Both the position numbers and the translations under genes were made by a program. Shown piece by piece: positions 24,088 through 34,639 of a stretch of 64,000 bases of DNA. The stretch is from Tillus elongatus. Its lineage: Eukaryota > Arthropoda > Insecta > Coleoptera > Cleridae. The stretch spans positions 163,582,118 through 163,646,117 of the forward strand of contig OZ023265.1 of assembly GCA_964006375.1 (NCBI GenBank), given 5' to 3'. The notes beneath the pieces were generated by a model. That model saw nothing but the letters and a program-made list of their open reading frames with translations, was not told the DNA's origin and did no database searches. The first letter of the stretch is position 1. Every line of letters begins with the position of its first letter.

Positions 24088-24500
24088 ATATTATTATCTA
24101 AATTAAAGGTTAATGTACATTTATTGGTACCAATTATCATTCACATATTCTGTTTGAATTATTATTTCGATTTATTCTTTCAAAAATCTGAAATGCAATA
24201 ACATTTCAGGTCTGTCTAGGTAATGTAGAATTCGGTACCTTAAAACTTCTAGATGCTTTCCTTGACGACCGCTGATTCTCGTCTCGTTACTAGGCAGCCA
24301 TCTTGTAAGCTTCTGATTTGAAAATTTGGCGTCCTCTGCGACAACAATTATTTGGATATCTATATTCTTCTTGTAGCACTGATTGTTAAACTACCTTTCT
24401 ACTTAAAAGGTACACTATTTATTACTTTGAACGTTCCACAGATTTAAAACTCTACATTCTGACGTTTAGTCTTATTAATTATTCACAGTGTTTACCTAAA
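24088..24500. other. intergenic stretch
   Basis: No recognisable feature until the 24516 fold-back insertion. Confidence 0.5.
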
Positions 24501-24545
24501 TAATGTTTGATGTCAGGCTAGATGCATTCTCACCACAATTAGAAC

Positions 24546-24584
24546 CGTAGACCGGTTTCGCTCTAATTAGAGCTCGTCAGTACG
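24546..24584 (-). ncRNA. hammerhead-ribozyme-like motif H1, inverted copy
   Basis: On the - strand: CTGACGA core, same stem II, GAAACCGGTC. Stem I keeps four Watson-Crick pairs plus a wobble. It is the opposite arm of the fold-back. Confidence 0.7.
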
Positions 24585-24956
24585 ACATACTAATTGTAGC
24601 GAAAATACATCTCTAAAGTAATACGGCTATGGTACCCAGCCTTCCAACACTAAGTAAGTGAGTGGTAAGACACGAAGCAACCTGCCGCCACCTAGTTGCG
24701 AAACCAAGTAGTATGTTGTCACGCCAGCTCCAAATAAATGGGCCGGGGCTGACAATTTACTAAATTGTTAGGCGGTTGTATACAGTCTCTATTTTTTAAC
24801 ACTTTGTGTTATTTGGAGCTCGCGTGACAACATACTACTTGGTTCTGCAACTAGGTGGCGGTACGTTTCTTCGTGTCTTACCACTCACTTAGTGTTGGAA
24901 GGCTGGCTACCATAGCCGTATTACTTCATAGGTGTATTTTCGCTACAATTAGTATG

Positions 24957-24997
24957 CCGTACTGAAGAGCTCTAATTAGAGCGAAACCGGTCTACGG
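24957..24997 (+). ncRNA. hammerhead-ribozyme-like motif H1 (intact core)
   Basis: Stem I CCGTA/TACGG, core CTGAAGA, stem II GCTCT-AATT-AGAGC, GAAA, then CCGG and the cleavage-site TC. All core positions of CUGANGA...GAAA are present. Stem III is a loopless CCGG, as in PLE hammerheads that are thought to act as dimers. Activity is not shown. Confidence 0.7.
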
Positions 24998-25393
24998 TTC
25001 TAATTGTGGCGAGAATGCATCTAGTCTTACATACGTTGTCCCTATATTAAGGTAGAAATGGGCCAGGGCTGACAATTTACTAAATTGTTAGTTGGTTGTA
25101 TACAGTCTCTATTTTTTAACACTTTGTGTTATTTGGAGCTGGCGTGACAACATACTACTTGGTTCCGCAACTAGGTGGCGGCACGTTGCTACGTGTCTTA
25201 CCACTCACTTAGTAATGTTTGATGTCATTAGTTTAATGGATGTGTGTGTTTGCAAAACTTTTAAGTCATGTGTTCTTGTTATAACTAAATTCGTACTCAT
25301 ATAAGAACATTGCAAACTCTGTCATTATTAGTTATTCATCGAAAAATTTCCTTTAAATCCTTAATAGACAATCATTTATAGGTAGGTAATATC

Positions 25394-25425
25394 CAAAGAG
25401 GTTGTAAGGGATAGAGGTAACAAAG
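25394..25425 (+). repeat. P element left (3') terminal inverted repeat
   Basis: CAAAGAGGTTGTA starts the end and TAGAGG and AACAAAG follow. It pairs with 34083-34052 on the other strand. It directly abuts the GTAATATC target repeat at 25386-25393. Confidence 0.85.
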
Positions 25426-25616
25426 GTGCAGTTTTGCAATACAAGAAGCCTGTACACTTTTCCAAACTGGGCGGAGTTCGGTGACTTGAGTGGGAGAAAC
25501 GTCAGGGACGTATTTAGGAATTTTTAGTTTGGTTAGAAATAAAACTGAAATTATTCAATCATTGAAATGTAATGCTTATTCATGAATTTCTTAAGCTTTT
25601 GTATAAATAGGTAACC

Positions 25617-25690
25617 TAAAAAGGTTCGGAACGCAGCAAGTGCGTTATGATAGTGAATTTTCATAACAATATTAAATAATATATTTATAT
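25617..25690 (-). mobile_element. (TA)n-cored element, 3' end scrap
   Basis: On the - strand the TAGTGAATTTTC complement and hairpin (ACGCAGCAAGTGCGT on +) are present. Within the P element. Confidence 0.7.
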
Positions 25691-25869
25691 AAGCTGTAAG
25701 ATTTAGCCTTATATTAAAAGTTATGAAAATTAATTTATTTAATTAGGAACAGTAAAACAAGGTAAAGAAGGACAAGCAAAAACATGATCTATGACATATA
25801 TTTATAGAGTAATTTGGATACAAAACTCAAACAAAGCAATTGATAAACAGGAAATATACTCTAGAAAAA

Positions 25870-26240
25870 TACACTAGAAAGCTGGAAAAAAAATCCTTTG
25901 GTTGATGCATTGAGGGTGATTGTATGCATGCAGGAGAAGAACCCCCAGGAGGAAGAGGGTTTCTGCTCCTCACCCAAAAATTCGGGGGGTTCTCCTTCCC
26001 CTTGTGCATGCATACAACTACCTTCAAAGCATAAAGCACAAGAAAAATTTCTTGTGAGCAACCCCCAAGAAGGTTGCTGGACCTGGGCGAATATGGGGTA
26101 GACAGGGTTTAAAGGAGGTATTGCTGTAAAATGTGAAAAACGCATGTTTTCAAAGTCCCTTAATTTTCTTGGGGGTTGTTTGCCAGAAAATTTGCCTTGT
26201 GGCCGAGGAAGGTTCTAAGCATGTTGCTGGAAAAAAATAT
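25870..26240 (+). repeat. dispersed repeat shared with 63790-64000
   Basis: Shared blocks around CACAAGAAAAATTTCTTGTG and CCCAAGAAGGTTGCTGGACC resemble CACAAGAAGAATTTCTTAC and CACAAGAAAGTTACGGGACC at 63850-63905. Unclassified. Confidence 0.55.
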
Positions 26241-26389
26241 CTAAAACCCTCATGCAGTCAACTGCAAATTTACCGAAATTACATTCTACTTCGTCGCCTA
26301 TAATGTCTTTTTCAGATAATGTAGAATACAGAGCTAAATTAAATAGGTTCACTTGCATTTTCATTTATTTTTATATTACATTTATAAGC

Positions 26390-26800
26390 ACAATAAGCGT
26401 ATAATTAAGGGAACCCTTAATTAACATTGCAGCAACACAAACTTGAAAAGTGGAGAAATTATTTACAGTATGTTAACAGTTATAAACTTGATTTCATCAT
26501 GTTACAGTAGTATTCTGATAATACAAAATTACATCTAACTGTATGCACACAACAGCTGGTGTGTTACGAGATGTGATGAAACGCCAAACTGACTGTACCA
26601 CAGCATTAGCATAATATTATTATGCTGCCACATTATCATATCTCTCTAGTAATGGTATCATGTCAAAAACCTACACTAGAGGCTAAATTTCCAATTTCTT
26701 CTTTGTTTATGGTGTCTGTTTCTACTGTCCTAAATTTCCAATTTGATATTGTCAATAAATAACACTACCACACAATGACAAATGACAGCTGAGCTTCAGC
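26390..26800 (+). repeat. dispersed repeat, inverted partner at 32030-32440
   Basis: Blocks such as AACACAAACTTGAAAAGT, TTATAAACTTGATTTCATCA and TAATATTATTATGCTG match the reverse complement of 32030-32440. Both copies lie inside the P element. Confidence 0.7.
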
Positions 26801-27639
26801 ACAGACGCAGTCTAACAAAGTTGTCGGATAGAGTAAATTATGATCGGAGGGATACCTAAGTTAAAAATCATGAGAAATGGGTAATTCGAAATTTGCAGGT
26901 ATTAAATACAGTATTTTTTAACTGACTGATAAAATTAAATTTTATAAAATGTTTTCTTTATTATCAGAAGTTGTAAAAATTTCATATGTTTATACATGAA
27001 AGGTTTAACTACATGAAATTTCTGAAGATCGGGCAATCCTGGTCAGCAACATCTTGACATCTGGCAATGGTTGTAACTTCCATTGTTTAGATTTTATCTA
27101 CAATTTATTTAAATAGCATAACAGTACAGGTGCTGTATTGCTCTGCCTTTGTCCAACATTGTAGATATTGCATTACAGAATTTGAAGTGATGTCGAGGAT
27201 TATTTTATTATTAATTTCGAATAACTTCATTTTTCTTTGATCAAAAGACTTGAAAATTGGTACACAACCACATCTCTGTATGTTCTTTTAAGTTGTAAAT
27301 TTTCGTTCCAATCACTTAAACAATTTGAAAGCTATTGCGTTTAAAAAATATATTTAATTTTTTGTTAGGAAAAACTATGTGTTAAGATCTGATGAACGAA
27401 CTCATCCAAGCCATTAGCAAAATAAGCGTAATTCCAAAATTTTCTCCAAATCAGTGAAATATTTTTTGGGTTATTGGTTGGATAAATTGTTGGATGAATA
27501 TATTGGATAAAGTTTTATATTCAAAAGGTTAGATAAATAATAATAGTTTTTATTTCAACAACAGAAGAAAATACAAAATAAAGTACATTGTACTGTTTAC
27601 AAATTAATGTTAACATTCCTTGTCTTTTTTAAAGAAATA
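26801..27639. other. P element 3' region, unassigned
   Basis: AT-rich. 27361-27490 resembles the right module of the (TA)n family on the - strand (GAACTCATCCAAGCCATTAG). Otherwise nothing seen. Confidence 0.45.
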
Positions 27640-28503
27640 GAGATTAATTTCATTGATTGCTGTTGCCCTTACTTCATGAAACTGGTCCATACTTCATACA
27701 GACTTGGAGACTACTTCTCTGGCTTCACTGTTGGTTTTCGTTTTTGTAGGTGAAGGACGTAGCCAGCGCGTAAGCTAACTGGAGCAAGTGGCCCTTCTGA
27801 ATTCTAGATGTTCTTCAACGTCTCTGTTACTGGTTTTGCTGCTTGATAGTATCCTCAGACAGAAAAAATTTGAATTAATACGAAATCATGACAATTACAA
27901 ACAAAGATCTGTTGCTATTTTATGATGTTATAATCAAAAAAATCTTTAAAAGTGAAAATAAAATAAAACAAATATGACGGATGACGCCTTTAAAATGTCT
28001 ACGTGATGTATATCAATATTTAACATAAAGATAGAAGAAACCTATAACAGTAATAACTATAATAACAATTACAACAATAAAATAACTAAACAAACACATT
28101 AATAAAGCAGACTATACAATGAAAATATCGACACACATCATGTCTTATAACAACTTATTGGAAAAAATAGTTAGATTTATGTTGTCTGATTTATTTAATT
28201 AGGAAGAAGAATATCTCAGAAATCCTAAATATTGTCGTGTATATGCTTTTTTACTTCTAAAGCTTAAAACAAGTCTAGTTTACACTTGTCATGACAAAAA
28301 TGTTGTGGTTTTATGCCGTTATTTACTGTGGGTCTATGTTGGGTATCAATAATATGTTTTGCAAATGTAGATTTGTCAGCATGGTTATTTCTAAATGCAA
28401 AAATATGTTCTTTGTATCGGGTGTTAAAATTTCTAGAAGTTTGATCGATGTAGATTGCGTTACGTGTGCATTTCACAAATTTTGAATACCTATACAAATA
28501 CAA
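27640..28503 (-). mobile_element. Penelope-like element 3' fragment with GIY-YIG and hammerhead-like end
   Basis: 28264-28503 on the - strand reads YSKFVKCTRNAIYIDQTSRNFNTRYKEHI..FRNNHADKSTFAKHIIDTQHR, a GIY-YIG endonuclease. Downstream, 27640-27870 is a repeat shared with 8677-8893 and contains a hammerhead-like motif at 27823-27863. Inside the P element 3' region. Confidence 0.75.
27823..27863 (-). ncRNA. H3 hammerhead-like motif, different core lesion
   Basis: Paralogue of 8848-8890. CTGAGGA is intact here, but GAAA reads AAAA and stem II is weakened. The two copies together imply an intact ancestor. Confidence 0.55.
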
Positions 28504-28555
28504 AAGTAGCTTTTAAATCTTATAACATGACGCTTGATTTATTAGATTATTTCAA

Positions 28556-28930
28556 ATAATTGATTGGAAGTATTATCACAGATGATGGTAAGTGTAGGAA
28601 AGGTCTGAAGAGGATCGCGATGGCAAAATAAGCATTCAATAACCAAAGTACTGTTCTCACTAATAAACATTTTAACCTGTCCATGAGGAACAAATGCAAG
28701 TAGTTAAGTAAGTTAAGCAGGATATGAAGAGAATATAAGCTTTTGAAATGTAGACAAGAAAAATGTCAAAGACAGTGCAGGTTGATAGAAAGACGCTTCA
28801 AAGTTTGCTAGGAGAGGTGAACGAATAAAGAGGCTTGCTCAAAGAAATCGAGAGGAAGCTAAAATTTATTGGTCATATTATAAGACATAATAACTTCCCG
28901 ATAACATTATTTGAAGGACATACGAGTACT
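28556..28930 (+). mobile_element. RTE/Vingi-like LINE RT C-terminal fragment
   Basis: Reads GSIITDDGKCRKGLKRIAMAK, FNNQSTVLTNKHFN, then SLLGEVNE..GLLKEIERKLKFIGHIIRHNNFPITLFEGH across stops. Lies inside the P element, just past the transposase stop. Confidence 0.6.
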
Positions 28931-28946
28931 TGAAATGTACACTGAA

Positions 28947-31154
28947 TTATTGGCCCTTAAATAAGAGAAGTTTGTTATAAACAGCCCTTAAACTTCTACT
29001 TTTATCAAATAGATTTTTGTTATAATGATGTATTCTAATAGAAACATACATAGATGATATTAGTTTAATTAGATGGCCATAATGGCAAGTCAAAAGATTT
29101 TGTTCTCGAAAGTGAACTTCAAGTTTTTTAAATATGCTGTTTTGGTTTATTATAGTTTTTAATATTCGCATGTTTATTTCCTTTACATTTATAATCACCG
29201 CAGATTCATTTAAGTATGTTTGAAGAACTTTTTCTGCAATAGTGCAAATAGATATTACATCGTCAGATGGGTATGTGAGGAGTTGACCTTTGTCTTTCTG
29301 ATCTATAAACGATGTTAATAACGCAGACCTCTCCCCAACAAGTTCACCCGCGCATTCTTCGCATCTCAGAGCTTTTGTTATTTTCCTTACTACATAGCCA
29401 GATATATATGTCACGACTTCTTTCTTAAACTCTGATATATTCATATCTAATATTTGAAGAACTGTGTCGTCGTCAAAATTATCTATTTGACTCATGTCTT
29501 CATCTGGTTCTTCAGATATTCGTTCTCGCCCACAAGTTTTATTTATTACCTCAATGGGTGACAGAATAGGAATTGCTTCCAAAGGGATACAATTTCCTTT
29601 AAATGAATCTTTTAATTCAAGATGCACCATCATCCTTTTATATGCACTTTTAAATTGCTTTGCTGATGGGTTATTGTTATAGCCTCCCATGGATCTAATT
29701 TGCCCAAAAAAAAGCTCAATATGATCCTGACTGATTTTGTAAGTGGGAAAATACAGCAAAAAATTATTGTCGGCAATTAAAGTTTTATAAACAAATTGCA
29801 AACTTTGTATGCAAAATAAAAAGCCAATTATACCCATTTTTCTACCACTCTCACACAGAAGCGTTCCATCAATTATCCTAAGTGACGTTAAATATTGTGA
29901 TAGCTCTCTTAAAAATACATTAATGTTTTCAAAATTTTCTGCGTTTATTGCTTTCTTAAAATCTGAATTGTTTAAATTTCTAGAATTAAGAATGTCAAAT
30001 AAATTGTTTATAAGTCGGATAAATTTCACAGTTCCCTCACATTCTTTGAACTCCTCAAGATGTAAAACTTCATTGCAATATTCCAAAGAATGTGCCACTG
30101 AGTGGCTAAAAAGTTGTGTGGCTAATTTAACCTTCATTTTTTGATTTGTATAAAATATATGCGATTTTCTTAATTTATTTGCCAAATGAACGCCCTCCTG
30201 ATCCTGTAACTCATTTAATTTTACTAAATAATCCCACTTTATATTTTCCCCATTCTCATCAATTATTAATTTTTTATCGCCTAATGTGTTTCTTATCAGT
30301 TTGATCATATGACATGGATCAAAAAAGACTGCAATTTTCCTACCTGAACTAGGATCAACAAACGTAGAGTTAATGTTCCTCCAATTCAAATCGCAGCCAA
30401 GTTCTTTTGCTAACGTTAGGTTATTTGTTGCCCCATCAAAAGTTATTGAGACCACGTATATGCCCGACTCATTTAGTAGCGTTAAACACTGTAATACCAA
30501 ATTTTGTTTTTGTGTACCCCTTAAAGAGTCGATTAAAAAATATCCAAGAGGAAGCTTCCATGATTGATTAATGCTAACAAGCATAAAAACAAGAGCTTCC
30601 TTGGCTACAGGGTTACAATCGGTCTCAAGATTTGTACCAAAATCTACAAACCCATAATATTTTACCCCATCCCATTCTATATGTTGGCGAATTGCCATCT
30701 CATCTATGACTAAAGAACATATAAGTTTTCCATCTGTGCTTTCTGATTTTGACTTTAATAAGTTGAACACCTCTGACGTAAAACCAGCTTCCCCATTAAC
30801 GCTTTGATACCATCTAGATATAGTTTTTGGATGAGGAAGAGCCGAGTTAAATGTGTTTCTGACAAAACTGTAAGCTTTGGGAGAGTAATAATGCAGCGTA
30901 AGAGAAAAAGCTTTAAGTTGATTTTCATACTTATGTTTACGACCTAATTGTCTTTGTAAAAATTCTTCATTAGGTCCTATATGCATTAATGTTTCTAATG
31001 TTTCGTCGGTTACTTTACCTTTTAGTTGTTTGATTATATTCGCAAGGGTTGCTGTTCTCTTCTTATAATGATGAACACTACTGCTGAGCCGTTTAATTTT
31101 TTTTCGTGCATCGAATAACTGCTTCTTCAGTTTACGTTTGCGCGGTGTAACAAC
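28947..31154 (-). CDS. P transposase exon 4 (catalytic)
   Basis: 735 codons plus stop, uninterrupted. The acceptor is TTTTTATAG. It carries the coiled-coil-like basic stretch, the RNase H-like fold with LVIDEM, TFDGATNN and HIELFFGQIRSMGG motifs, and a C-terminal region (ISGYVVRKI..C..C) typical of THAP9/P proteins. Confidence 0.88.
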   Translation of the reverse strand, partial: VVTPRKRKLKKQLFDARKKIKRLSSSVHHYKKRTATLANIIKQLKGKVTDETLETLMHIGPNEEFLQRQLGRKHKYENQLKAFSLTLHYYSPKAYSFVRNTFNSALPHPKTISRWYQSVNGEAGFTSEVFNLLKSKSESTDGKLICSLVIDEMAIRQHIEWDGVKYYGFVDFGTNLETDCNPVAKEALVFMLVSINQSWKLPLGYFLIDSLRGTQKQNLVLQCLTLLNESGIYVVSITFDGATNNLTLAKELGCDLNWRNINSTFVDPSSGRKIAVFFDPCHMIKLIRNTLGDKKLIIDENGENIKWDYLVKLNELQDQEGVHLANKLRKSHIFYTNQKMKVKLATQLFSHSVAHSLEYCNEVLHLEEFKECEGTVKFIRLINNLFDILNSRNLNNSDFKKAINAENFENINVFLRELSQYLTSLRIIDGTLLCESGRKMGIIGFLFCIQSLQFVYKTLIADNNFLLYFPTYKISQDHIELFFGQIRSMGGYNNNPSAKQFKSAYKRMMVHLELKDSFKGNCIPLEAIPILSPIEVINKTCGRERISEEPDEDMSQIDNFDDDTVLQILDMNISEFKKEVVTYISGYVVRKITKALRCEECAGELVGERSALLTSFIDQKDKGQLLTYPSDDVISICTIAEKVLQTYLNESAVIINVKEINMRILKTIINQNSIFKKLEVHFREQNLLTCHYGHLIKLISSMYVSIRIHHYNKNLFDKSRSLRAVYNKLLLFKGQ

Positions 31155-32430
31155 CTATAAAAAATGTTCAATGATAAACCATTTATTTTCTCAAGTAAAA
31201 TGAATATATAAACAAAATTTCCAACAACACATTTTGGTTAATAGTGGTTGAGATAAATTGCAAAACAGTTGTTTCTAACTTATTTAATCATGGACTATAC
31301 AAACTTAAACACCATATAAAATGTGATGGAATAACATATTAGGTTTTTTAAAATTATACTGATTTCATAAACGGCAAAAACTGAATTTAACTCACCATTT
31401 CCTTCAAAGTGGGTGGCATTGAAGGTGTTTTCATTTCAGCAAATCCTAAACTACTAAACGATCTTTGCGGTACCTCTACAACAGTTTTCTCTTCATAAAA
31501 ACCAGCACTTGTTGATGGCCGAGAATAATCCATTACAGGTACATTGCTACCAGACCAAGTACTAGTTGACGGGTCAGCTGCAAATGGCACATTGATAGCA
31601 GTTATATCAGTCATTGGCTGCTCGCCAAAAACGACTTGTGTTGATGGCTTGTTTGTTACCTGCATAAATAAATTTGAAACGAATACCATTAATGTAAATT
31701 TGCAGGGCTAATTAAATTACGATAAATATCATAACAATATATTACGTGAATGTAATTAGTAGCAGTTACTAGAGATGAGCGATATATAGCTACCGGTGAT
31801 TTAATCGCTTCTATTAAAAGATCGCTGTTAGCAGCTGTTATTAAAACACAAAACAACAGCGATTGTGAAAACCGAGATTTACACAAATCATTAGAGTAAT
31901 TATTTCTATGAAATTCATCTTATACTAAAAACTCCATGACAAACAGCAATTGCTGTATTCATAATACACGCAATCGCAGTTTGTGCGAGCGAGTAGAAGT
32001 ATCTGTATACTTTCCTTCTCGCCAGTATTAGAATACAACATTTCTCCTTTTCTTATAGGTAGAAAACGAAAAACTCATGATACAAATAACGCGAGATATG
32101 ATAATGAGACTATCTATTTTTAGAACCGTCACGCGCATGGCGTCATGTGGTGAGTCCAATGCAATAATAATATGCTGTCGTACAGTGGAGTTTGACGTTT
32201 CATCACAACCCCTTAACAAATTAGGTATTTTACTGATATTTGAGTGCATACAGCTGGAATTAATTTTTTAAGATCAGAATACTATACTATGATTATGTGA
32301 CATGATGATCAAATCAAGTTTATGAATGTTAACGCCCCCTGTAAATGTCTACGAACGTCTTCTCTACTTTTTAAGTTTGTGTGTGTATCACCAATGCTAA
32401 TTCAGGGCTCCCCTTAATTATTATACTTCA

Positions 32431-32526
<96 letters not shown>

Positions 32527-33093
32527 ATATAAAAATGGAATGGAATGTAACTTCAACCACATTAAACTGACGTATAGAAACTTTTTGATTGCGAATGACT
32601 TTGTGTTAAGTGTGTAGTTGGCCTTCTATAACGTTACTCACCATGTGATGTCATAGGAGGGGACGGGGCATATGCGCAATATCATATATCTTGTAAGTCA
32701 TTATATCATGGAAAAACCTGCTGAATCTAAAATTAAAGCAGCACCGAACTGTAGCATATATATGCCTTCCAACTTTTTCATTATATTAAAATAAAAATAA
32801 TATGTAGATTTCTCTCATCGTATATTCTTGTAATATGCTAATTTTATAGAACTTCTATTAATAGTAAAAATCTGAGTAGTTTTAAAATTAATATAATTTA
32901 AAAGCTATCTGAAGATCATATTGTGGTTTCAATTAAGCGGTTAACACTAACACCTTGTAAGTGTTTAAAATAATAGCATACGCACATGCAGCATTGTAAA
33001 TGGCTAAACCACAATCGCAGTAGCTGTTTAAAGTCCCTGTTATTTAAAAATAGCCATCACTGATAGCAGTGCCATTGAAAAACCGCTGTTTGG

Positions 33094-33188
<95 letters not shown>

Positions 33189-33826
33189 TAATAGTTACAT
33201 AAATTAATAACCTTGATTCAGTACTTACCAATACAGGTATAGAACTTTTTTTTAAGTATACTGCAAAAGGTGATTTTTCTAAATCATAAGATTCCTCGGT
33301 AAAATTTAAATTGCACACATTTGAGTTCATAAAAATATCTTCATCGCTTAAATTTAATGCTCGTTTCCAAGCCTCGTATCTTTCACCAGCTTTGGGAAAT
33401 CTGAAAATAATATCTCGAATTATCTACTTTATCAGTGACTGAACCTCTAGAAAGATGCAGTAATAGATAAAACGAAACTATTCTACTTTTTTTCTGCTTC
33501 TACTGGAACTACATAGGTAAATACATCTAATTCAAATAATAATTGCCAAACAAAATGCTTAATTTCATTACAAATATTCAATAAATAATGCATTATTAAG
33601 ATTTTATTTCTTAAAAAAACACAATTGACAATAATAAATGCTAAAGATTTAACAAAAGCAATACAATGTGTAAATACGGACCTGTGAAAACCAATAAACA
33701 TTTGGCGCCAAACAAGGAAACAGAAGACATGTAAACAACTTACCGAAATAAATGCACAGTTGCTTTATCCTTTTCATAATTGGCACTTTTATTGTACATA
33801 CAGTTCTTCACAATACACCTTGGCAT
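28947..33826 (-). CDS. P-element transposase (THAP9-like), four exons
   Basis: This is a DNA transposase of the P/THAP9 family. Exons are 33826-33744, 33400-33229, 31659-31396 and 31154-28947, and all junctions are GT/AG and in frame. They join to about 908 codons, close to THAP9 length. Residues 1-85 form a THAP domain (MPRC..KNC, FP...W, VCNLNF, IPVL). Residues 86-173 are a Ser/Pro/Thr-rich linker. A basic coiled-coil-like stretch (PRKRKLKKQL...) follows. Then comes the RNase H-like catalytic domain with likely catalytic Asp near 324 (LVIDEM), Asp near 413 (TFDGATNN) and Glu near 653 (QDHIELFFGQIR), and a GTP-binding insertion between them. Oddity: the zinc-ligand His of the THAP C2CH motif is Asn (CNLNF for CxxHF). 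No stop or frameshift is seen, so the gene is recent or under selection. Confidence 0.85.
31396..31659 (-). CDS. P transposase exon 3 (linker)
   Basis: 88 codons in phase 0 between acceptor TTATGCAG and donor GTGAGT. The product is rich in Ser, Pro, Thr and Val with no domain I recognise. It connects the THAP finger to the catalytic part. Confidence 0.72.
32030..32432 (-). repeat. dispersed repeat in P transposase intron 2
   Basis: Inverted copy of 26390-26800. Lies between exons 2 and 3 of the transposase gene. Confidence 0.7.
32433..32523. repeat. (TA)n tract
   Basis: In intron 2 of the P transposase, abutting the 32030-32432 repeat. Confidence 0.97.
33095..33184. repeat. (TA)n tract
   Basis: In intron 2 of the P transposase, about 45 bases from exon 2. 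Confidence 0.97.
33229..33400 (-). CDS. P transposase exon 2 (THAP C-terminus)
   Basis: The acceptor is ATTTTCAG. It completes the Arg codon and continues FPKAGERYEAWKRALNL...NVCNLNF...SSIPVL, then donor GTAAGT in phase 0. The His of the zinc finger is read as AAT (Asn) where CAT/CAC is expected. Confidence 0.82.
33744..33826 (-). CDS. P transposase exon 1 (start, THAP N-terminus)
   Basis: ATG at 33826 opens MPRCIVKNC, which supplies the first two Cys of the THAP C2CH finger. The exon ends after 83 nt in phase 2 at donor GTAAGT. No earlier in-frame ATG is needed for the family start. Confidence 0.8.
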
Positions 33827-34051
33827 TTTTTAACTTTTACACTCTTAAAACACTGCTAAAAAACGGCAAAACACACAAGATAACCTCTAATCGCAAATCA
33901 ACAAACACTTCAAATACTTGTTGACAGCTGACAATAACTTCAAGAGCGGCTGGGGGAACGAATCAAAACAAAACACATTAGCGCGTTATTCAAAATTTTG
34001 TTTGTGATTGGACGGTGACAGGAGTGGGAAATCGACAGGCTGCAAACTCGG

Positions 34052-34083
34052 CTTTGTTCCCTCTAACATATACAACCTCTTTG
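34052..34083 (-). repeat. P element right (5') terminal inverted repeat
   Basis: On the - strand this reads CAAAGAGGTTGTA then TAGAGGGAACAAAG. GTAATATC follows at 34084-34091. It lies about 225 bases upstream of the transposase ATG, which leaves a short 5' leader/promoter region. Confidence 0.85.
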
Positions 34084-34091
34084 GTAATATC

Positions 34092-34639
34092 TTATTCATA
34101 ATCACCCGTTATAATCGTTATTATGTAGCTTCTGTTTCGCACATAATACAATAGGGGTCACAATAATTATCACTTTTCTCTAAAATGAGTGTCAAGTTGA
34201 CAGGATTTGACGTTGTCCGGTTCAAAGACGGATCTAGTCATCCGTGAGTGAGTGTGTCATATATGTAATAAGTGGGGCTAAGCCAAGGTTCACGTGATGG
34301 TTTTCGCAAGACAAGCACGTTTACGTCATCTGTAAATAAACAAGTTGCATGGCCCACTCTGCAAATAAACGACCTGGCCCACTCTAATTCCAATTTCGTA
34401 CTCTCAAGACGAGACCAGGTACAATTTCGAAACGATATTCCAATAAAATATAACTCGCTCTGTTGTCGACGCCTACAAGCAATTAGCAGGAGCTATCTCG
34501 ATGATACAGGCTACCTACTCCCCCAGCTATCGATATCTGGTTTATTTGATTTAAAAGGTTAATGCCATGATATATTTAGTGATTTGAAGTACTGTCCTTT
34601 AATCACTCAAATGCGTAAAAGATAAAAGACAGAGGTTAG
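34092..34639. other. intergenic stretch beside the P element
   Basis: A 96-codon frame at 34272-34562 has no recognisable motif and I do not credit it. Confidence 0.4.

Larger units (their letters stand above)
24516..25212. repeat. large fold-back repeat with two hammerhead-like motifs, 15-bp target duplication
   Basis: About 230-bp arms (24516-24748 and about 24815-25030) are near-perfect inverted copies around a roughly 65-bp spacer. A third partial unit (spacer plus arm end) lies at 25057-25212. The whole block is flanked by TAATGTTTGATGTCA at 24501-24515 and 25213-25227, so it entered as one event. A broken copy lies at 4040-4139 plus 6381-6430. Confidence 0.85.
25394..34083 (-). mobile_element. 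P element, apparently complete, with nested insertions
   Basis: The two ends are inverted copies starting CAAAGAGGTTGTA. About 31 bases match well: 13 perfect, then a 5-base variable stretch, then TAGAGG-N-AACAAAG. The insertion is flanked by a perfect 8-bp direct repeat GTAATATC (25386-25393 and 34084-34091). P elements are known for 31-bp ends starting CA and 8-bp target duplications, so all three hallmarks agree. Between the ends, on the - strand, is a four-exon THAP/P transposase. The 3.5 kb between the transposase stop and the left end is long for a P element. It is filled with other repeats: an RTE-like fragment, a PLE fragment, a (TA)n-family terminus and two dispersed repeats. Total length is about 8.7 kb. 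Confidence 0.85.

Noticed and set aside
34272..34562. 96-codon open frame
   Set aside because: No recognisable domain, no splice partners and no repeat in the window. Length is within chance for this composition.
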